Source: Pseudomonadota bacterium (lineage in GTDB: Bacteria > Pseudomonadota > Gammaproteobacteria > Burkholderiales > Burkholderiaceae_B). From it: a stretch of DNA of 64,000 bases. This document shows positions 38,233-47,339 of this stretch, in pieces. The stretch covers positions 1 to 64,000 of the forward strand of contig JAFACG010000017.1 of the NCBI GenBank assembly GCA_023425645.1, given 5' to 3'. How positions within the stretch are numbered: position 1 is the stretch's first letter; every line of letters starts with the position of its first letter. The translations under genes and the position numbers were made by a program. The notes beneath the pieces are model-generated. The model made no database searches. It was not told where the DNA came from and saw only the letters and a list, made by a program, of their open reading frames with translations.

Positions 38233-39426
38233 TCACGTCTTGTCCGACGCATGGACCAGGCCCGCGCCTACGTCCCGCTTCGGATCGTCCAGGAGCCGCA
38301 CCTGTTGCACCAGCATGTCCCAGAGCGCCTGGCCGCGATTGGCCTTGTCGGCTTGCGCATACAAGGCCGCCACGCCCGCCACGAATGGCGTGGCCATGCT
38401 GGTGCCGCTGATCGTGTTGTAAAGCTTCGGCCTCGTCCAGGCCGAGCGCACGTTGACTCCCGGCGCAGCGATGCCCACCTGGCCGCCGTCCTCGTTCAGC
38501 CCCGCGCAGGAGAAAGGCGCCACATGAAGCTGCTCATCGACGGCTCCCACCGCCATGATGGAAGGGCAATTGGCCGGATGCCCGACCGGCGCAAGATAGT
38601 CGGGACGACGGCTTTCATTGCCGGCAGCCGCGATCAGCATCGTGCCGGCCGCCAGCGCACGCCGGGCGACCTCTTCGAACACGCGCGAATACGGCTCCCC
38701 CTCCTCGACCGGGCTGCCCAGCGACATGGAGACGATCTGGCAGTCATTCTCTATGGCCCAGTTGATGCCTTCCAGCACGCCGCCCTCGGTTCCGAAACCC
38801 TCGTTGCTCAAAACCTTGCCCACATACAGTTCAGCCTGGCCCGCGACGCCGTAACGCGGTCCTGATCCCGGCTTGAACGGCCCGGCGGCGATGCCTGCAC
38901 AATGCGTGCCATGGCCGTTCCTGTCCTGAACATCCTCGCCGGGGACGAAAGAACGCGACACGATGTCCCGCCCCTCGAAATCCGGGTGTTCCAGATCCAG
39001 GCCGGTATCCAGAATGGCGATGCGCACGCCCTCTCCCGAGTACGGCGACAGGGCCGCCCCCACGGCTCGACCCCCCCAGGTCAACTCATCGGCAGCGGGA
39101 TCGGCGCGCGGCGGATCGTCCTGCACGCGCGCCAGAGCCCGAACGCTGCGTTCGGGCTCCACGGCCAGAATGGGGCTGTCTTCAGCCGTCACCAGGCTCC
39201 TGAGCGAGGGCTGCTGTTCCGGCGCGCACCGCACCAGCATCACGCCGATGCTATGAAACACCACCGCGCACTGCGGCGGCAATGTCGCGGCTCCCAGCTG
39301 CTCGTCGTCCTGTGCGCTCAGTATCTGCATGTTCGAGAGGGCGGCCAGTCGCTGAATGCCATGTTCAGGCTTGTCCTTGCGCAACAGGACAAGATAGCGA
39401 CCCGTGATTGCAGACAGATTCTTCAT
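38233..39426 (-). CDS. leaderless subtilisin-like serine protease (S8)
   Basis: A 397-residue subtilase. Catalytic residues: Asp about 140 (AILDTGLD), His about 172 (GHGTHCAG), oxyanion Asn about 270 (AAAGNES), Ser about 343 (SGTSMATP). Residues about 8-100 (RYLVLLRK, VVFHSIGVMLVRCA, ILAVEPE) look like a divergent I9 prodomain. No signal peptide is visible, so it may act in the cytoplasm or be exported by another route. GGAGGAG lies just before tandem ATGs at 39429 and 39426; the second has better spacing. Confidence 0.87.
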   Translation of the reverse strand: MKNLSAITGRYLVLLRKDKPEHGIQRLAALSNMQILSAQDDEQLGAATLPPQCAVVFHSIGVMLVRCAPEQQPSLRSLVTAEDSPILAVEPERSVRALARVQDDPPRADPAADELTWGGRAVGAALSPYSGEGVRIAILDTGLDLEHPDFEGRDIVSRSFVPGEDVQDRNGHGTHCAGIAAGPFKPGSGPRYGVAGQAELYVGKVLSNEGFGTEGGVLEGINWAIENDCQIVSMSLGSPVEEGEPYSRVFEEVARRALAAGTMLIAAAGNESRRPDYLAPVGHPANCPSIMAVGAVDEQLHVAPFSCAGLNEDGGQVGIAAPGVNVRSAWTRPKLYNTISGTSMATPFVAGVAALYAQADKANRGQALWDMLVQQVRLLDDPKRDVGAGLVHASDKT

Positions 39427-39638
39427 CATATCTCCTCCACAACATGAACGTTGCAGCGGCGGCAAATCCCGCCGCCTTCATGACAGGCTACTCGCGGGCG
39501 CGAACCGGCGTCAACACGCCCGCCAGGCGTCCCGCCCGCCTCAGAGAGGGAGATTAAAGTTCAATAACATCAATTACTTGCGGTAACCCACTCGTACCGC
39601 CCCGGCCAGCCCCCGGAGCGGTGCGCATCGCTGTTTTG

Positions 39639-40364
39639 CTAGTCGGGCACGCTCACATTGGCCTGGCCGCTGTCGGCCAGGAACTGGGCCACCATGCCCT
39701 CGCTTTTCTGGCGCGCGATGAAGGCTTCCAGCCAGGCATGGGCCAGGGTCCGGCCCGACGGCACGGCCATGGCCTGGCGTATCACGGTGAAGCTGTCCGC
39801 CAGCACGCGCAGGCCCGTGCGCGAACGGGCGTACCGTTCCAGCGGCTGACGCACGCCGGCCGCCGCGTCCAGTTCCTGTTCCACGAACAGGTCGATGGCC
39901 GCCGCCGATGTGGGCGCGCGCACCAGATCGGCCTGCTTCAGGGTGCGGGTGAGGAACAGGTCATAGGCCGCGCCCTTGCCCACGGCAATGCACACGCCGC
40001 GCTGGTCGAGCTGGTCCACGCCCTGGTAGGCGGAATCGGCGCGCACCAGGTATGTGCCCTCGATGTGCACATAGGCTTGTGTGAACAGGATTTTCTCGGC
40101 GCGCTTGGGATCGATGGCCAGAAAGGCCAGGTCCCAGTCGTCCCTGTAGACGCCTTCGACCACCGACTGCGCGGCATCGTAGGAATGAAACTGCACGCTC
40201 AGCTCCAGCTCCTGGGCCACGCTGCGGGCCAGATCCGCCGACACGCCGCGCGGAGCCTGCTCGTGCTCGCCGCGCTGCGCCAGCACGGGATTGCCGTAGT
40301 TGATGGCGACGCGCAGCACGCCCGTGGGAGCCAGCTCAGCGGCGACTGCCTGTTTTTGTGTCAT
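39639..40364 (-). CDS. family 3 solute-binding-like protein without signal peptide
   Basis: A 241-residue protein with the amino-acid-binding (SBP_bac_3) fold: TGVLRVAINYGNP, GVSADLARSVAQEL, WDLAFLAIDPKRAEKILFT. Its N-terminus (MTQKQAVAAELAPTG) has no secretion signal and no permease or ATPase gene is nearby. It is therefore either a cytoplasmic ligand-binding protein or one whose signal was lost. A single-gene unit divergent from doxX. Confidence 0.75.
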   Translation of the reverse strand: MTQKQAVAAELAPTGVLRVAINYGNPVLAQRGEHEQAPRGVSADLARSVAQELELSVQFHSYDAAQSVVEGVYRDDWDLAFLAIDPKRAEKILFTQAYVHIEGTYLVRADSAYQGVDQLDQRGVCIAVGKGAAYDLFLTRTLKQADLVRAPTSAAAIDLFVEQELDAAAGVRQPLERYARSRTGLRVLADSFTVIRQAMAVPSGRTLAHAWLEAFIARQKSEGMVAQFLADSGQANVSVPD

Positions 40365-40447
40365 GGATACGCTCCGTCATACTTGTTGATCCTGTGTCCC
40401 CCTACAATACCCCACGTTGCGAACCTTTCAAATTGTGGAGACTGTGC

Positions 40448-40849
40448 ATGTCCCGGGATGATCTTGGAAAACTGATTCTGCGCGTGGGCGTGGGCCTGCT
40501 GCTCTTGCTGCACGGCATCGCCAAGATACGCTACGGCATAGGCAATATTGAAAAAATGGTGGTGGCCAACCATCTGCCGTCCATCGTGGCCTGGGGCGTG
40601 TACCTGGGCGAGGTCGTCGCGCCCGCCCTGATGATCCTGGGTTACTACGCCCGCGCCGCGGGCCTGGTGGCCGCTCTGAGCATGGTCATCGCCCTGCTTC
40701 TGGCCCACAGCGGACAGTTCGGCTCCTTTACGGCGCAGGGGATCTGGAGCCTGGAGCTGCAGGGCCTGTTCCTGGTCGGCTGCCTGGCCGTGGGCCTGAT
40801 CGGCGCCGGCAAGTACAGCGTGGGTGGCAGCAGCGGCCCCTGGAACTGA
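40448..40849 (+). CDS. DoxX family membrane protein
   Basis: A 133-residue inner-membrane protein with four hydrophobic helices. The DoxX pattern is clear: LGKLILRVGVGLLLLLHGIA, then VAWGVYLGEVVAPALMILG. Members are linked to thiosulfate oxidation or oxidative stress; the role here is open. The ATG at 40448 fits the family start. Convergent with the histidine kinase gene, 12 bases away. Confidence 0.84.
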   Translation: MSRDDLGKLILRVGVGLLLLLHGIAKIRYGIGNIEKMVVANHLPSIVAWGVYLGEVVAPALMILGYYARAAGLVAALSMVIALLLAHSGQFGSFTAQGIWSLELQGLFLVGCLAVGLIGAGKYSVGGSSGPWN

Positions 40850-40861
40850 CCGGCGCAGGGA

Positions 40862-42223
40862 TCAGGCTGCCAGAACCAGGTCCAGCCGCAGGCCGCCTTT
40901 GTCGGAGGGCCCGGCCTGCACCCGGCCATGGTAGCTCTCGGCCAGTTCGCGCACGATGTCCAGTCCCAGGCCAAAGCCCGGATAGCGCTCGTCGGCCCGC
41001 TGGCCGCGCCCGAACACGCGTTCGAGCTGACCGGGGTCCAGTCCCGGCCCGTCATCCTCGACCACCAGGTGCAGCGCGCCTTGCTCCAGGCTCACGCGGC
41101 ACCAGACATGCCGGGCGGCCCACTTGCAGGCATTGTCGAGCAGATTGCCCGCCATTTCCTGCAGATCCTGCTCTTCGCCTTTGAATACGAGCCCCCGTGC
41201 CGGCAGATCCAGATGGATCTGTTTCTCCGCATGCAGCCGCCCCATGACGCGACACAAGGCTTGCAGGCTGGCCCGCACATCCGTGCGCACGCCTATGGCG
41301 CGCACCGCCGTGGCCCTGGCCCTGGACAGGTGATGATCGACCTGGCGCTGGGCCAGGGCGACCTGCTCGCTGACCACCGCCGCCAACTGCGGATCCGCGC
41401 CCGCGGCCGCATTGCCCATGATGGTCAACGGGGTCCTGACGGCATGGGCCAGGTTGCCGGCCTGCGCCCGCGCGCGATCCACCATGCGGGCGTTGGCGTG
41501 CAGCACGGCGTTGAAGTCGTCCACCAAAGGCTGGATCTCCGAGGGGAAGCGTCCTCCTATCTCGGGCTGGCGCCCCTCCTGCACGTCCAGCAGGCGCCGG
41601 CGCAGCAATTGCAGGGGATACAAGGCCAGCACCACCTGCAGCACGGCCGCCAGGATCAGGCCCAGCGCCAGGCCGCCCAGGGACAGGAACAGGATGCGCT
41701 GGAAGCGCTCCAGCGGCTCGGCCAGCAGCTCCCGGCTCCCCGCCACCATGATCTGCAGGCTTTGTCCCTTGTCGTTGACCTCGTCCAGCTCCTGGCGCAA
41801 GACGATCAGCGGCTGCTTCTCCGGCCCCGGCAGGGTGAAGGAGCCATGCGCGCTGCCTGCGGCGTTCGCATCCAGCGCCTCATCCCACAGCGAGGTGGAA
41901 CGCAGCGCGACTGTCCATTTCCCGCCCGTCGCCTCGCGCCGGGCAATCTGCCAGTACATGCCTGAATAGGGTTGTTCGAACAGGGGATCGCTCAGGCGGG
42001 ACTGCAGGGAGAGATTGTTGAGATTCTCCAGATTGACGTCGGCCATGATCTGGTCCAGATGCGTCTGCAATCGCTGCTCGAACTGGCGATAGACGTGGTC
42101 CTGGAACAGGCGGTTCAAGCCCAGCCCCGCCAGGACGATGCTGGCGAGTATCCAGGCCAGCGTGCCCAGCAGCAGCCGGCTGCGCAGCGAACCCAGGGCC
42201 GCGTGGCTGCGCTCCGGCTTCAT
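40862..42223 (-). CDS. sensor histidine kinase (PhoQ/QseC-like)
   Basis: A 453-residue membrane kinase: first membrane helix at about 15-35, periplasmic domain, second helix at about 170-195, HAMP-like linker, H-box NLAHAVRTPLTIMG, N-box NLLDNACKWA and G-box DDGPGLDPG, then GFGLGLDIV. It should phosphorylate the response regulator whose stop overlaps its ATG. The signal is not evident; PhoQ and QseC relatives sense divalent cations or peptides. Confidence 0.9.
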   Translation of the reverse strand: MKPERSHAALGSLRSRLLLGTLAWILASIVLAGLGLNRLFQDHVYRQFEQRLQTHLDQIMADVNLENLNNLSLQSRLSDPLFEQPYSGMYWQIARREATGGKWTVALRSTSLWDEALDANAAGSAHGSFTLPGPEKQPLIVLRQELDEVNDKGQSLQIMVAGSRELLAEPLERFQRILFLSLGGLALGLILAAVLQVVLALYPLQLLRRRLLDVQEGRQPEIGGRFPSEIQPLVDDFNAVLHANARMVDRARAQAGNLAHAVRTPLTIMGNAAAGADPQLAAVVSEQVALAQRQVDHHLSRARATAVRAIGVRTDVRASLQALCRVMGRLHAEKQIHLDLPARGLVFKGEEQDLQEMAGNLLDNACKWAARHVWCRVSLEQGALHLVVEDDGPGLDPGQLERVFGRGQRADERYPGFGLGLDIVRELAESYHGRVQAGPSDKGGLRLDLVLAA

Positions 42224-42885
42224 GCGGCGGGATCCACCAGGCGGTAGCCCATGCCCCGCACCGTTTCGATATAGCCGGCCGGCAGCTTCTTGCGCAGGCG
42301 CACGATGAAGACCTCGATGGTGTTGGAGTCGCGCTCGAAATCCTGGGAATAGATATGCTCGGTCAACTGCGTGCGCGACAGCACCTGGCCCGGGTGATGC
42401 ATCATGAAGGCCAGCAGGCGATATTCATGACTGGTCAGGGTCAGGGTCATGCCATTGCAGCTGATGGTCGAGGAACGCGGATCCAGCTCCAGGGCGCCGA
42501 CCTGCAGGCGCGGATTGGCCTGGCCCGCCGCCCGCCGCAGCAAGGCGCGCATGCGGGCCAGCAATTCCTCCATGTGGAAAGGCTTGCCGACATAATCGTC
42601 GGCGCCCGCATCCATCCCTTCGACCTTGTCGTGCCAGTCGTTGCGGGCGGTGAGGATCAGCACCGGCATCGTGAGGTCCGCCGCACGCCAGCGCCGCAGC
42701 ACCGACACGCCGTCCATGCCGGGCAGGCCCAGGTCCAGGACGACGGCGTCGAAAGGCTCGACTTCGCCCAGGTAATGTCCTTCGCGGCCGTCATGGGCCA
42801 CCTGCACCGCATAGCCCGCCCGCTCCAGCGCCTGCTGCAACTGGCCCGCCAGCGTGGGTTCGTCTTCGACGACCAGTATCCGCAT
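42220..42885 (-). CDS. OmpR-family response regulator
   Basis: A 221-residue two-domain regulator. The receiver has the acidic pair ED in MRILVVEDEP, the phosphate-accepting Asp in DAVVLDLGLPGMDG and the Lys in YVGKPFHMEEL; the C-terminal winged helix includes SRTQLTEHIYSQDFERDSNT. GAGG lies eight bases before the ATG at 42885. It follows the PepSY gene after one base and overlaps the kinase gene by ATGA. Confidence 0.93.
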   Translation of the reverse strand: MRILVVEDEPTLAGQLQQALERAGYAVQVAHDGREGHYLGEVEPFDAVVLDLGLPGMDGVSVLRRWRAADLTMPVLILTARNDWHDKVEGMDAGADDYVGKPFHMEELLARMRALLRRAAGQANPRLQVGALELDPRSSTISCNGMTLTLTSHEYRLLAFMMHHPGQVLSRTQLTEHIYSQDFERDSNTIEVFIVRLRKKLPAGYIETVRGMGYRLVDPAA

Positions 42886-42886
42886 C

Positions 42887-43417
42887 TCAGCGTCCTCCCT
42901 TGGGCGCACGCTTGGGGCCGCGCACGGCCAGGACCTCGGCCGTCAAGGCGTCCACCTTGAGGCGCAGGAGGCGGTTTTCATCGAACAGCATGCGAATGTC
43001 GTACACCCAGACTCCAAAACGATCATCATATTCAAACTGCACGCGCAGCACGCGGCCCGGATAGTCGTGCCGCAGGCGGCGCAGGACCTCGCGCAAAGGC
43101 AAGGCCTCGCCGCGGCGCACGGCCTCGCGCGCCTGGTCGTGGCCCCGGTAGGCCGGGCCCGGCGGCCAGTGCGGACTGGGCCCGAAACGTTCGGCAGGCG
43201 CCGGCAGGGGCGGCGGCGGCGGAAAATCCCGCGCTCGCAATGGCTCGTGACCGGGCCGGCCGCCTTCGTCCTCATCAGGCCAGGCATATTCTTCGTGCGC
43301 GTCCGGCGCACGGTCCCGCCGTGCCGCGTCATGCGAATGCGCCTGCAGCAGCGGCGCCGCCGTCAGCACGGCGCCCAGAACCAGGCAGGGTATGGACGAA
43401 CGCTTGGGGGTTTTCAT
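42887..43417 (-). CDS. secreted PepSY-domain protein, first gene of two-component operon
   Basis: A 176-residue protein with a signal peptide (CLVLGAVLTAAPLLQA), a Pro/Glu/Asp-rich middle and a C-terminal PepSY-like domain (EVLRRLRHDYPGRVLRVQFE, then RLLRLKVDALTAEVLAV). It is placed one base before the response regulator, so all three genes are cotranscribed. A role in sensing or modulating the kinase from the periplasm is inferred. Confidence 0.8.
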   Translation of the reverse strand: MKTPKRSSIPCLVLGAVLTAAPLLQAHSHDAARRDRAPDAHEEYAWPDEDEGGRPGHEPLRARDFPPPPPLPAPAERFGPSPHWPPGPAYRGHDQAREAVRRGEALPLREVLRRLRHDYPGRVLRVQFEYDDRFGVWVYDIRMLFDENRLLRLKVDALTAEVLAVRGPKRAPKGGR

Positions 43418-43597
43418 CGGAACACGGCTGGACAAGACATAAAAGAGGGACGGAAGGATCACGCCCCTGTGTATAGCAAGTTCCAGATGAACATAACATG
43501 AACGCAGACTTCAGACTGGATTCAGAGCCCTGCTCCCATAATGGGCACCAGGCTGATACGAACCAGCCTGACTTTTCCTACTGCAAGGAGCATCACC

Positions 43598-43828
43598 ATG
43601 AAACGCTCGACATTGATCTGCGCTGTGATTATGGGTACCACGGGAGTATTGGGCGGCACGGCCGCCATGGCCCAAAAACCGGCCCCCGCCCCCCAGGCCG
43701 TCGTACATCCCGCCACGCCTGCAGCCCCTGCGGCCAAGGCTCCTGCAGCCAAGAAGGAACCGGGCGCGGCGGCGCATGCGCACGCCGCGGGCCATGTTCC
43801 CGCCAAGCATGCGAAACACGCCCGCTGA
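43598..43828 (+). CDS. small secreted Ala/Pro/His/Lys-rich protein
   Basis: A 76-residue protein with signal peptide MKRSTLICAVIMGTTGVLGG and a low-complexity mature part of Ala, Pro, Lys and His ending AKHAKHAR. AAGGAG precedes the ATG by seven bases. It resembles acid-shock-type proteins in composition only. It is divergent from the PepSY/two-component operon and likely belongs to its regulon. Confidence 0.68.
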   Translation: MKRSTLICAVIMGTTGVLGGTAAMAQKPAPAPQAVVHPATPAAPAAKAPAAKKEPGAAAHAHAAGHVPAKHAKHAR

Positions 43829-43846
43829 ACAATGATTTCTTTCCCT

Positions 43847-43875
43847 GGGTCAGGCCCGGCCTGACCCTTCTTTCC
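43847..43875 (+). terminator. hairpin between the two small secreted-protein genes
   Basis: GGGTCAGG, loop CCCGG, CCTGACCC, then TTCTTT. It likely ends most transcripts of the first small gene. Confidence 0.65.
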
Positions 43876-43931
43876 CAACCTGAACAGGAAAACGGCCCCT
43901 CCCCGCTTTCCGCCTCACGAAGGAGCTGTTC

Positions 43932-44354
43932 ATGAAATACACTTCCCTGTTTGCCTCCCTGGCCCTTGCCGCCGGTCTGCTGGGCGGCACCGCCGCCATG
44001 GCCCAGGAAACCGCCAAGGCCTCCCAGGCCGAAGCCGCCACCCAGCAGGCGCGCCCCGCCCGCGCCCACAAGCCACTGACGGCTGAGCAGATCAAGGATG
44101 TCGGCCCCGCCTACCAGCGTCTCAAGGATGCCGGCTACACCAAGGTGGGCAGCATCATGCAACGCGACGACAAGGTCATCGCCACCGTCGTGGACAAGGA
44201 CGGAAAGGTGCTGCGCGTCACGGCCGAAGGCGAAAATGGCGCCTTCACCCCTTGGGAGCCCAAGAAGGACAAGCGCCACCACCGCCGTGGCGGCCATGAC
44301 GAATCCAAGGGCGAGGCGCAAGCCGCCCCTGCCGCTGCCAAAGCCAGCAGCTGA
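43932..44354 (+). CDS. secreted PepSY-like small protein
   Basis: A 140-residue protein with signal peptide ending in GGTAAMAQ. Residues about 55-105 (AYQRLKDAGYTKVGSIMQRD, then KVIATVVDKDGKVLRV) look like a PepSY-type fold, followed by a His/Lys/Ala-rich tail. Its signal region shares LGGTAAMAQ with the preceding small gene, suggesting duplication. GAAGGAG lies about eight bases upstream. Confidence 0.7.
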   Translation: MKYTSLFASLALAAGLLGGTAAMAQETAKASQAEAATQQARPARAHKPLTAEQIKDVGPAYQRLKDAGYTKVGSIMQRDDKVIATVVDKDGKVLRVTAEGENGAFTPWEPKKDKRHHRRGGHDESKGEAQAAPAAAKASS

Positions 44355-44389
44355 ATCCCGAGCGCCCTCCAGGGCGGCTCTCCATAAGC

Positions 44390-44427
44390 GAAACCCGGCG
44401 TCTCCCCTGCGCCGGGTTTCTCTTTTC
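44390..44427 (+). terminator. Rho-independent terminator
   Basis: GAAACCCGGCG (44390-44400), nine-base loop, CGCCGGGTTTC (44410-44420), then TCTTTTC, after the PepSY-like gene. Confidence 0.85.
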
Positions 44428-44560
44428 GAGCCGCTTCATGTGATAAGGCGACAAAGCAAAGCCCTTTATCTGCAAGCATCTACATACAAGCCCGGATAGG
44501 GAAAGCTCCGCGAACCGGCTAGGATAGATCGTCGCATCCGGATTCAAGGAACGTACCCTC

Positions 44561-46183
44561 ATGCTGTCTGCTGGCTCTGGCTATACAAGCACGTATTCGC
44601 AGTTTCGCTGGTCCATCCCCGAGCACTACAACATCGCATCGGACGCCTGCGACAAATGGGCTGACGGCTCGGGGCGGCTGGCGCTGATACAGCAGATGCC
44701 CGACGGCGAGGTGCGGCGCTACACCTTCGACCAGCTCAAGGCCTGGTCCGACTCGCTGGCCGCCGCCTGGCAGGCGCAGGGCCTGTGCCGGGGCGATCGC
44801 GTCGGCATCCTGCTGGCGCAGGGGCTGGAGACCGCCATCGCGCACCTGGCCACCTACAAGATCGGCGCCATCGCCATGCCGCTGTTCACCCTGTTCGGCA
44901 CGGACGCGCTGAGCTACCGTCTGAACGACTCCGGCGCACGCGCCCTGGTCACCGATCAGGCCGGCCTTGACGCCCTGCGCCCGGTCAAGCACCAGCTGAC
45001 CAGCCTCAAGCGCGTCTATAGCGTGGATTCCACCAGCACCTGCCCCGAGGCCCTGTCCTTCTGGCAGGTGCTGCGCGCCTGCGAGCCCGGCGCTCCCAAC
45101 CGTGCGAACACCCGCGCCGACGATCCCGCCCTGCTGATCTACACCTCCGGCACCACGGGCTCGGCCAAGGGCGCCCTGCACGCCCATCGCGTCCTGCTGG
45201 GCCACCTGCCCGGCGTGGAAATGTCGCACAATTTTTTGCAGGACGGCCAGGGCCTGATGTGGACGCCGGCCGACTGGGCCTGGATAGGCGGCCTGCTGGA
45301 TGTGCTCCTGCCCGCCTGGCACCACGGGATTCCCGTGCTGGCGCACCGTTTTCCCAAATTCGACGCCGAAGCCGCCTGGAAGCTGATGGCTGACCACGGC
45401 GTGACGCACACCTTCCTGCCGCCCACCGCCCTGAAAATGCTGCGCCGCAGCCCCTCGCCGCGCAATCGCTGGACGCTGCGGCTGCAGTCGATCGCCAGCG
45501 GCGGAGAATCGCTGGGCGCGGAACTCCTGGAGTGGGCCCGGCAGGAACTGGGCATCACCATCAACGAGTTCTACGGCCAGACCGAATGCAACATGATCGT
45601 GTCCTCCTGCTCGGCCTGGTTCCCCGGCCAGGCCGGCAAGATCGGCAAGCCGGTGCCCGGCCACCGCGTGGCGGTGGTGGATGATGCGGGCCGCCCGGCG
45701 CCGGCGGGCGTGGAAGGCCACATCGCCGTGCAGCGGCCCGATCCGGTCATGTTCCTGGAGTACTGGCAACGGCCCGAAGCCACGCGCGAAAAGTTTGCGG
45801 GCGACTGGCTGCTGACCGGGGACAAGGGCATGGTGGACGAGGAAGGCTACATCCGCTTTGTGGGCCGCAACGACGACGTCATCACCAGCGCGGGCTACCG
45901 CATCGGCCCCGGCCCCATCGAGGACGGGCTGCTGGGCCACGGCGCCGTGGCCATGGCGGCCGTGGTCGGCATTCCCGACCCCGAACGCACCGAGATCGTG
46001 AAAGCCTTCGTGGTCCTGAAGGATGGCGTCGAACCGTCCGACGCCCTGGTGAAGGACATCCAGGAACACATCAAGCGGCGCGTCGCCGCCCACGAATACC
46101 CCAGGGCGATCGAATTCGTGGACGCTCTGCCCATGACGGCGACGGGCAAGGTCATACGGCACGCCTTGCGGCAGCGCGGCTAG
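44561..46183 (+). CDS. AMP-dependent acyl-CoA synthetase
   Basis: A 540-residue adenylating enzyme that activates a carboxylic acid to its CoA ester. Motifs: P-loop IYTSGTTGSAKGAL, NEFYGQTECNMI, LLTGDKGMVDEEGYIRFVGR and the catalytic Lys in TATGKVIRH. GYRIGPGPIEDGLL places it near medium-chain/acetyl-type synthetases. The acid cannot be named. No operon partner; it could supply CoA esters from aromatic or short acids. Confidence 0.88.
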   Translation: MLSAGSGYTSTYSQFRWSIPEHYNIASDACDKWADGSGRLALIQQMPDGEVRRYTFDQLKAWSDSLAAAWQAQGLCRGDRVGILLAQGLETAIAHLATYKIGAIAMPLFTLFGTDALSYRLNDSGARALVTDQAGLDALRPVKHQLTSLKRVYSVDSTSTCPEALSFWQVLRACEPGAPNRANTRADDPALLIYTSGTTGSAKGALHAHRVLLGHLPGVEMSHNFLQDGQGLMWTPADWAWIGGLLDVLLPAWHHGIPVLAHRFPKFDAEAAWKLMADHGVTHTFLPPTALKMLRRSPSPRNRWTLRLQSIASGGESLGAELLEWARQELGITINEFYGQTECNMIVSSCSAWFPGQAGKIGKPVPGHRVAVVDDAGRPAPAGVEGHIAVQRPDPVMFLEYWQRPEATREKFAGDWLLTGDKGMVDEEGYIRFVGRNDDVITSAGYRIGPGPIEDGLLGHGAVAMAAVVGIPDPERTEIVKAFVVLKDGVEPSDALVKDIQEHIKRRVAAHEYPRAIEFVDALPMTATGKVIRHALRQRG

Positions 46184-46449
46184 GCGCAAGCTTATGGAAC
46201 AGTTCGTCGCCGGCGTGCTGGAACTCCATTGACTGATCGATAACAGCAAAGACGCTTCACGTAATTCCAGGAGCAATTATTTGAACAATGCCGAAATGGC
46301 TTTTTGAAGGCGCCATTCAAAATACCTCTCGCATCGACCAGGCCATAGCCGATTGGAAGCCTCATCGTATGACGGTACAGGCGTCTGGCACGGCGTGGGG
46401 GACGCCCTGCCGTCTGGGCCAAGGGTCTCCCGTAAATCGGCGAAAAACC
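46184..46449. other. gap between acyl-CoA synthetase and pstB
   Basis: Convergent gap of about 340 bases including the pstB terminator. Composition is less G+C-rich in the middle. A 54-codon open frame starts with an ATG near 46288 but has no properly spaced ribosome site and no recognisable product. I see no RNA gene or repeat. Confidence 0.45.
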
Positions 46450-46480
46450 TAAAAAAAAACCCCGCCATGAGGCGGGGTTC
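46450..46480 (-). terminator. Rho-independent terminator of the pst operon
   Basis: On the minus strand AACCCCGCC, loop TCAT, GGCGGGGTT, then seven or more T, 45 bases beyond the pstB stop. It shows that phoU is not part of this operon. Confidence 0.9.
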
Positions 46481-46524
46481 CAGGACAATCCTGCGGCGGC
46501 GCGGCCGCCGCGATCAGGCAGGCG

Positions 46525-47304
46525 TCAACCGAAACGGCCGGTGATGTAGTCCTCGGTCTCCTTGCGGGCCGGCTTGACGAAGATCTGGTCGGTCTCGCCG
46601 AATTCCATCAATTCGCCCAGATACATATAGGCCGTGTAGTCCGAGCAGCGGGCGGCCTGCTGCATGTTGTGCGTCACGATGACCACAGTGTAGTCGGTCT
46701 TCAGTTCGGCGATCAGCTCTTCGATCTTGGCCGTGGAGATGGGGTCCAGGGCCGAGCAGGGTTCGTCCAGCAGCAGGACTTCGGGCTTGATGGCCACGCC
46801 GCGGGCGATGCACAGACGCTGCTGCTGGCCGCCGGACAGGCCGTTGCCGCTCTGGTGCAGCTTGTCCTTGACTTCGTTCCACAAGGCGGCCTTGGACAGG
46901 GCCCATTCCACGCGCTCGTCCATTTCGCCCTTGCTCAGGCGCTCGAACAGGCGCACGCCGAAGGCGACGTTGTCGTAGATGCTCATGGGGAAAGGCGTGG
47001 GCTTCTGGAAGACCATGCCCACCTTGGCGCGGATCAGGGAGATATCCTGCTTGGAGGTCAGCAGGTTCTCGTTGTCCAGCAGGATCTCGCCTTCGGCGCG
47101 CTGGCCGGGGTACAGCTCGTACATGCGATTCAACGTACGCAGCAGCGTGGACTTGCCGCAGCCCGAGGGGCCGATGAAGGCCGTGACCTTGTTTTCCTTG
47201 ATGGACATGTTCACGTTGCGCAGAGCATGGAACTTGCCATAGTAGAAATTCAGGTTCCTGATTTCAATCTTGGTCGATTCGGCAGAGGTAGTGGTTTGAC
47301 TCAT
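46525..47304 (-). CDS. pstB: phosphate ABC transporter ATPase PstB
   Basis: A 259-residue ABC ATPase driving high-affinity phosphate import. Walker [10 protein letters not shown], signature LSGGQQQRL, Walker [14 protein letters not shown] and the H-loop IVTHNMQQA are intact. It follows pstA by 35 bases and is the last gene before the terminator. Confidence 0.96.
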   Translation of the reverse strand: MSQTTTSAESTKIEIRNLNFYYGKFHALRNVNMSIKENKVTAFIGPSGCGKSTLLRTLNRMYELYPGQRAEGEILLDNENLLTSKQDISLIRAKVGMVFQKPTPFPMSIYDNVAFGVRLFERLSKGEMDERVEWALSKAALWNEVKDKLHQSGNGLSGGQQQRLCIARGVAIKPEVLLLDEPCSALDPISTAKIEELIAELKTDYTVVIVTHNMQQAARCSDYTAYMYLGELMEFGETDQIFVKPARKETEDYITGRFG

Positions 47305-47339
47305 AGCGATCAGGCCGACGAGGGCGCTCCGTGAAAACT

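Noticed and set aside
46288..46452. 54-codon plus-strand frame between acyl-CoA synthetase and pstB
   Set aside because: It has no ribosome site at a workable distance and no known similarity, and runs into the pst terminator.
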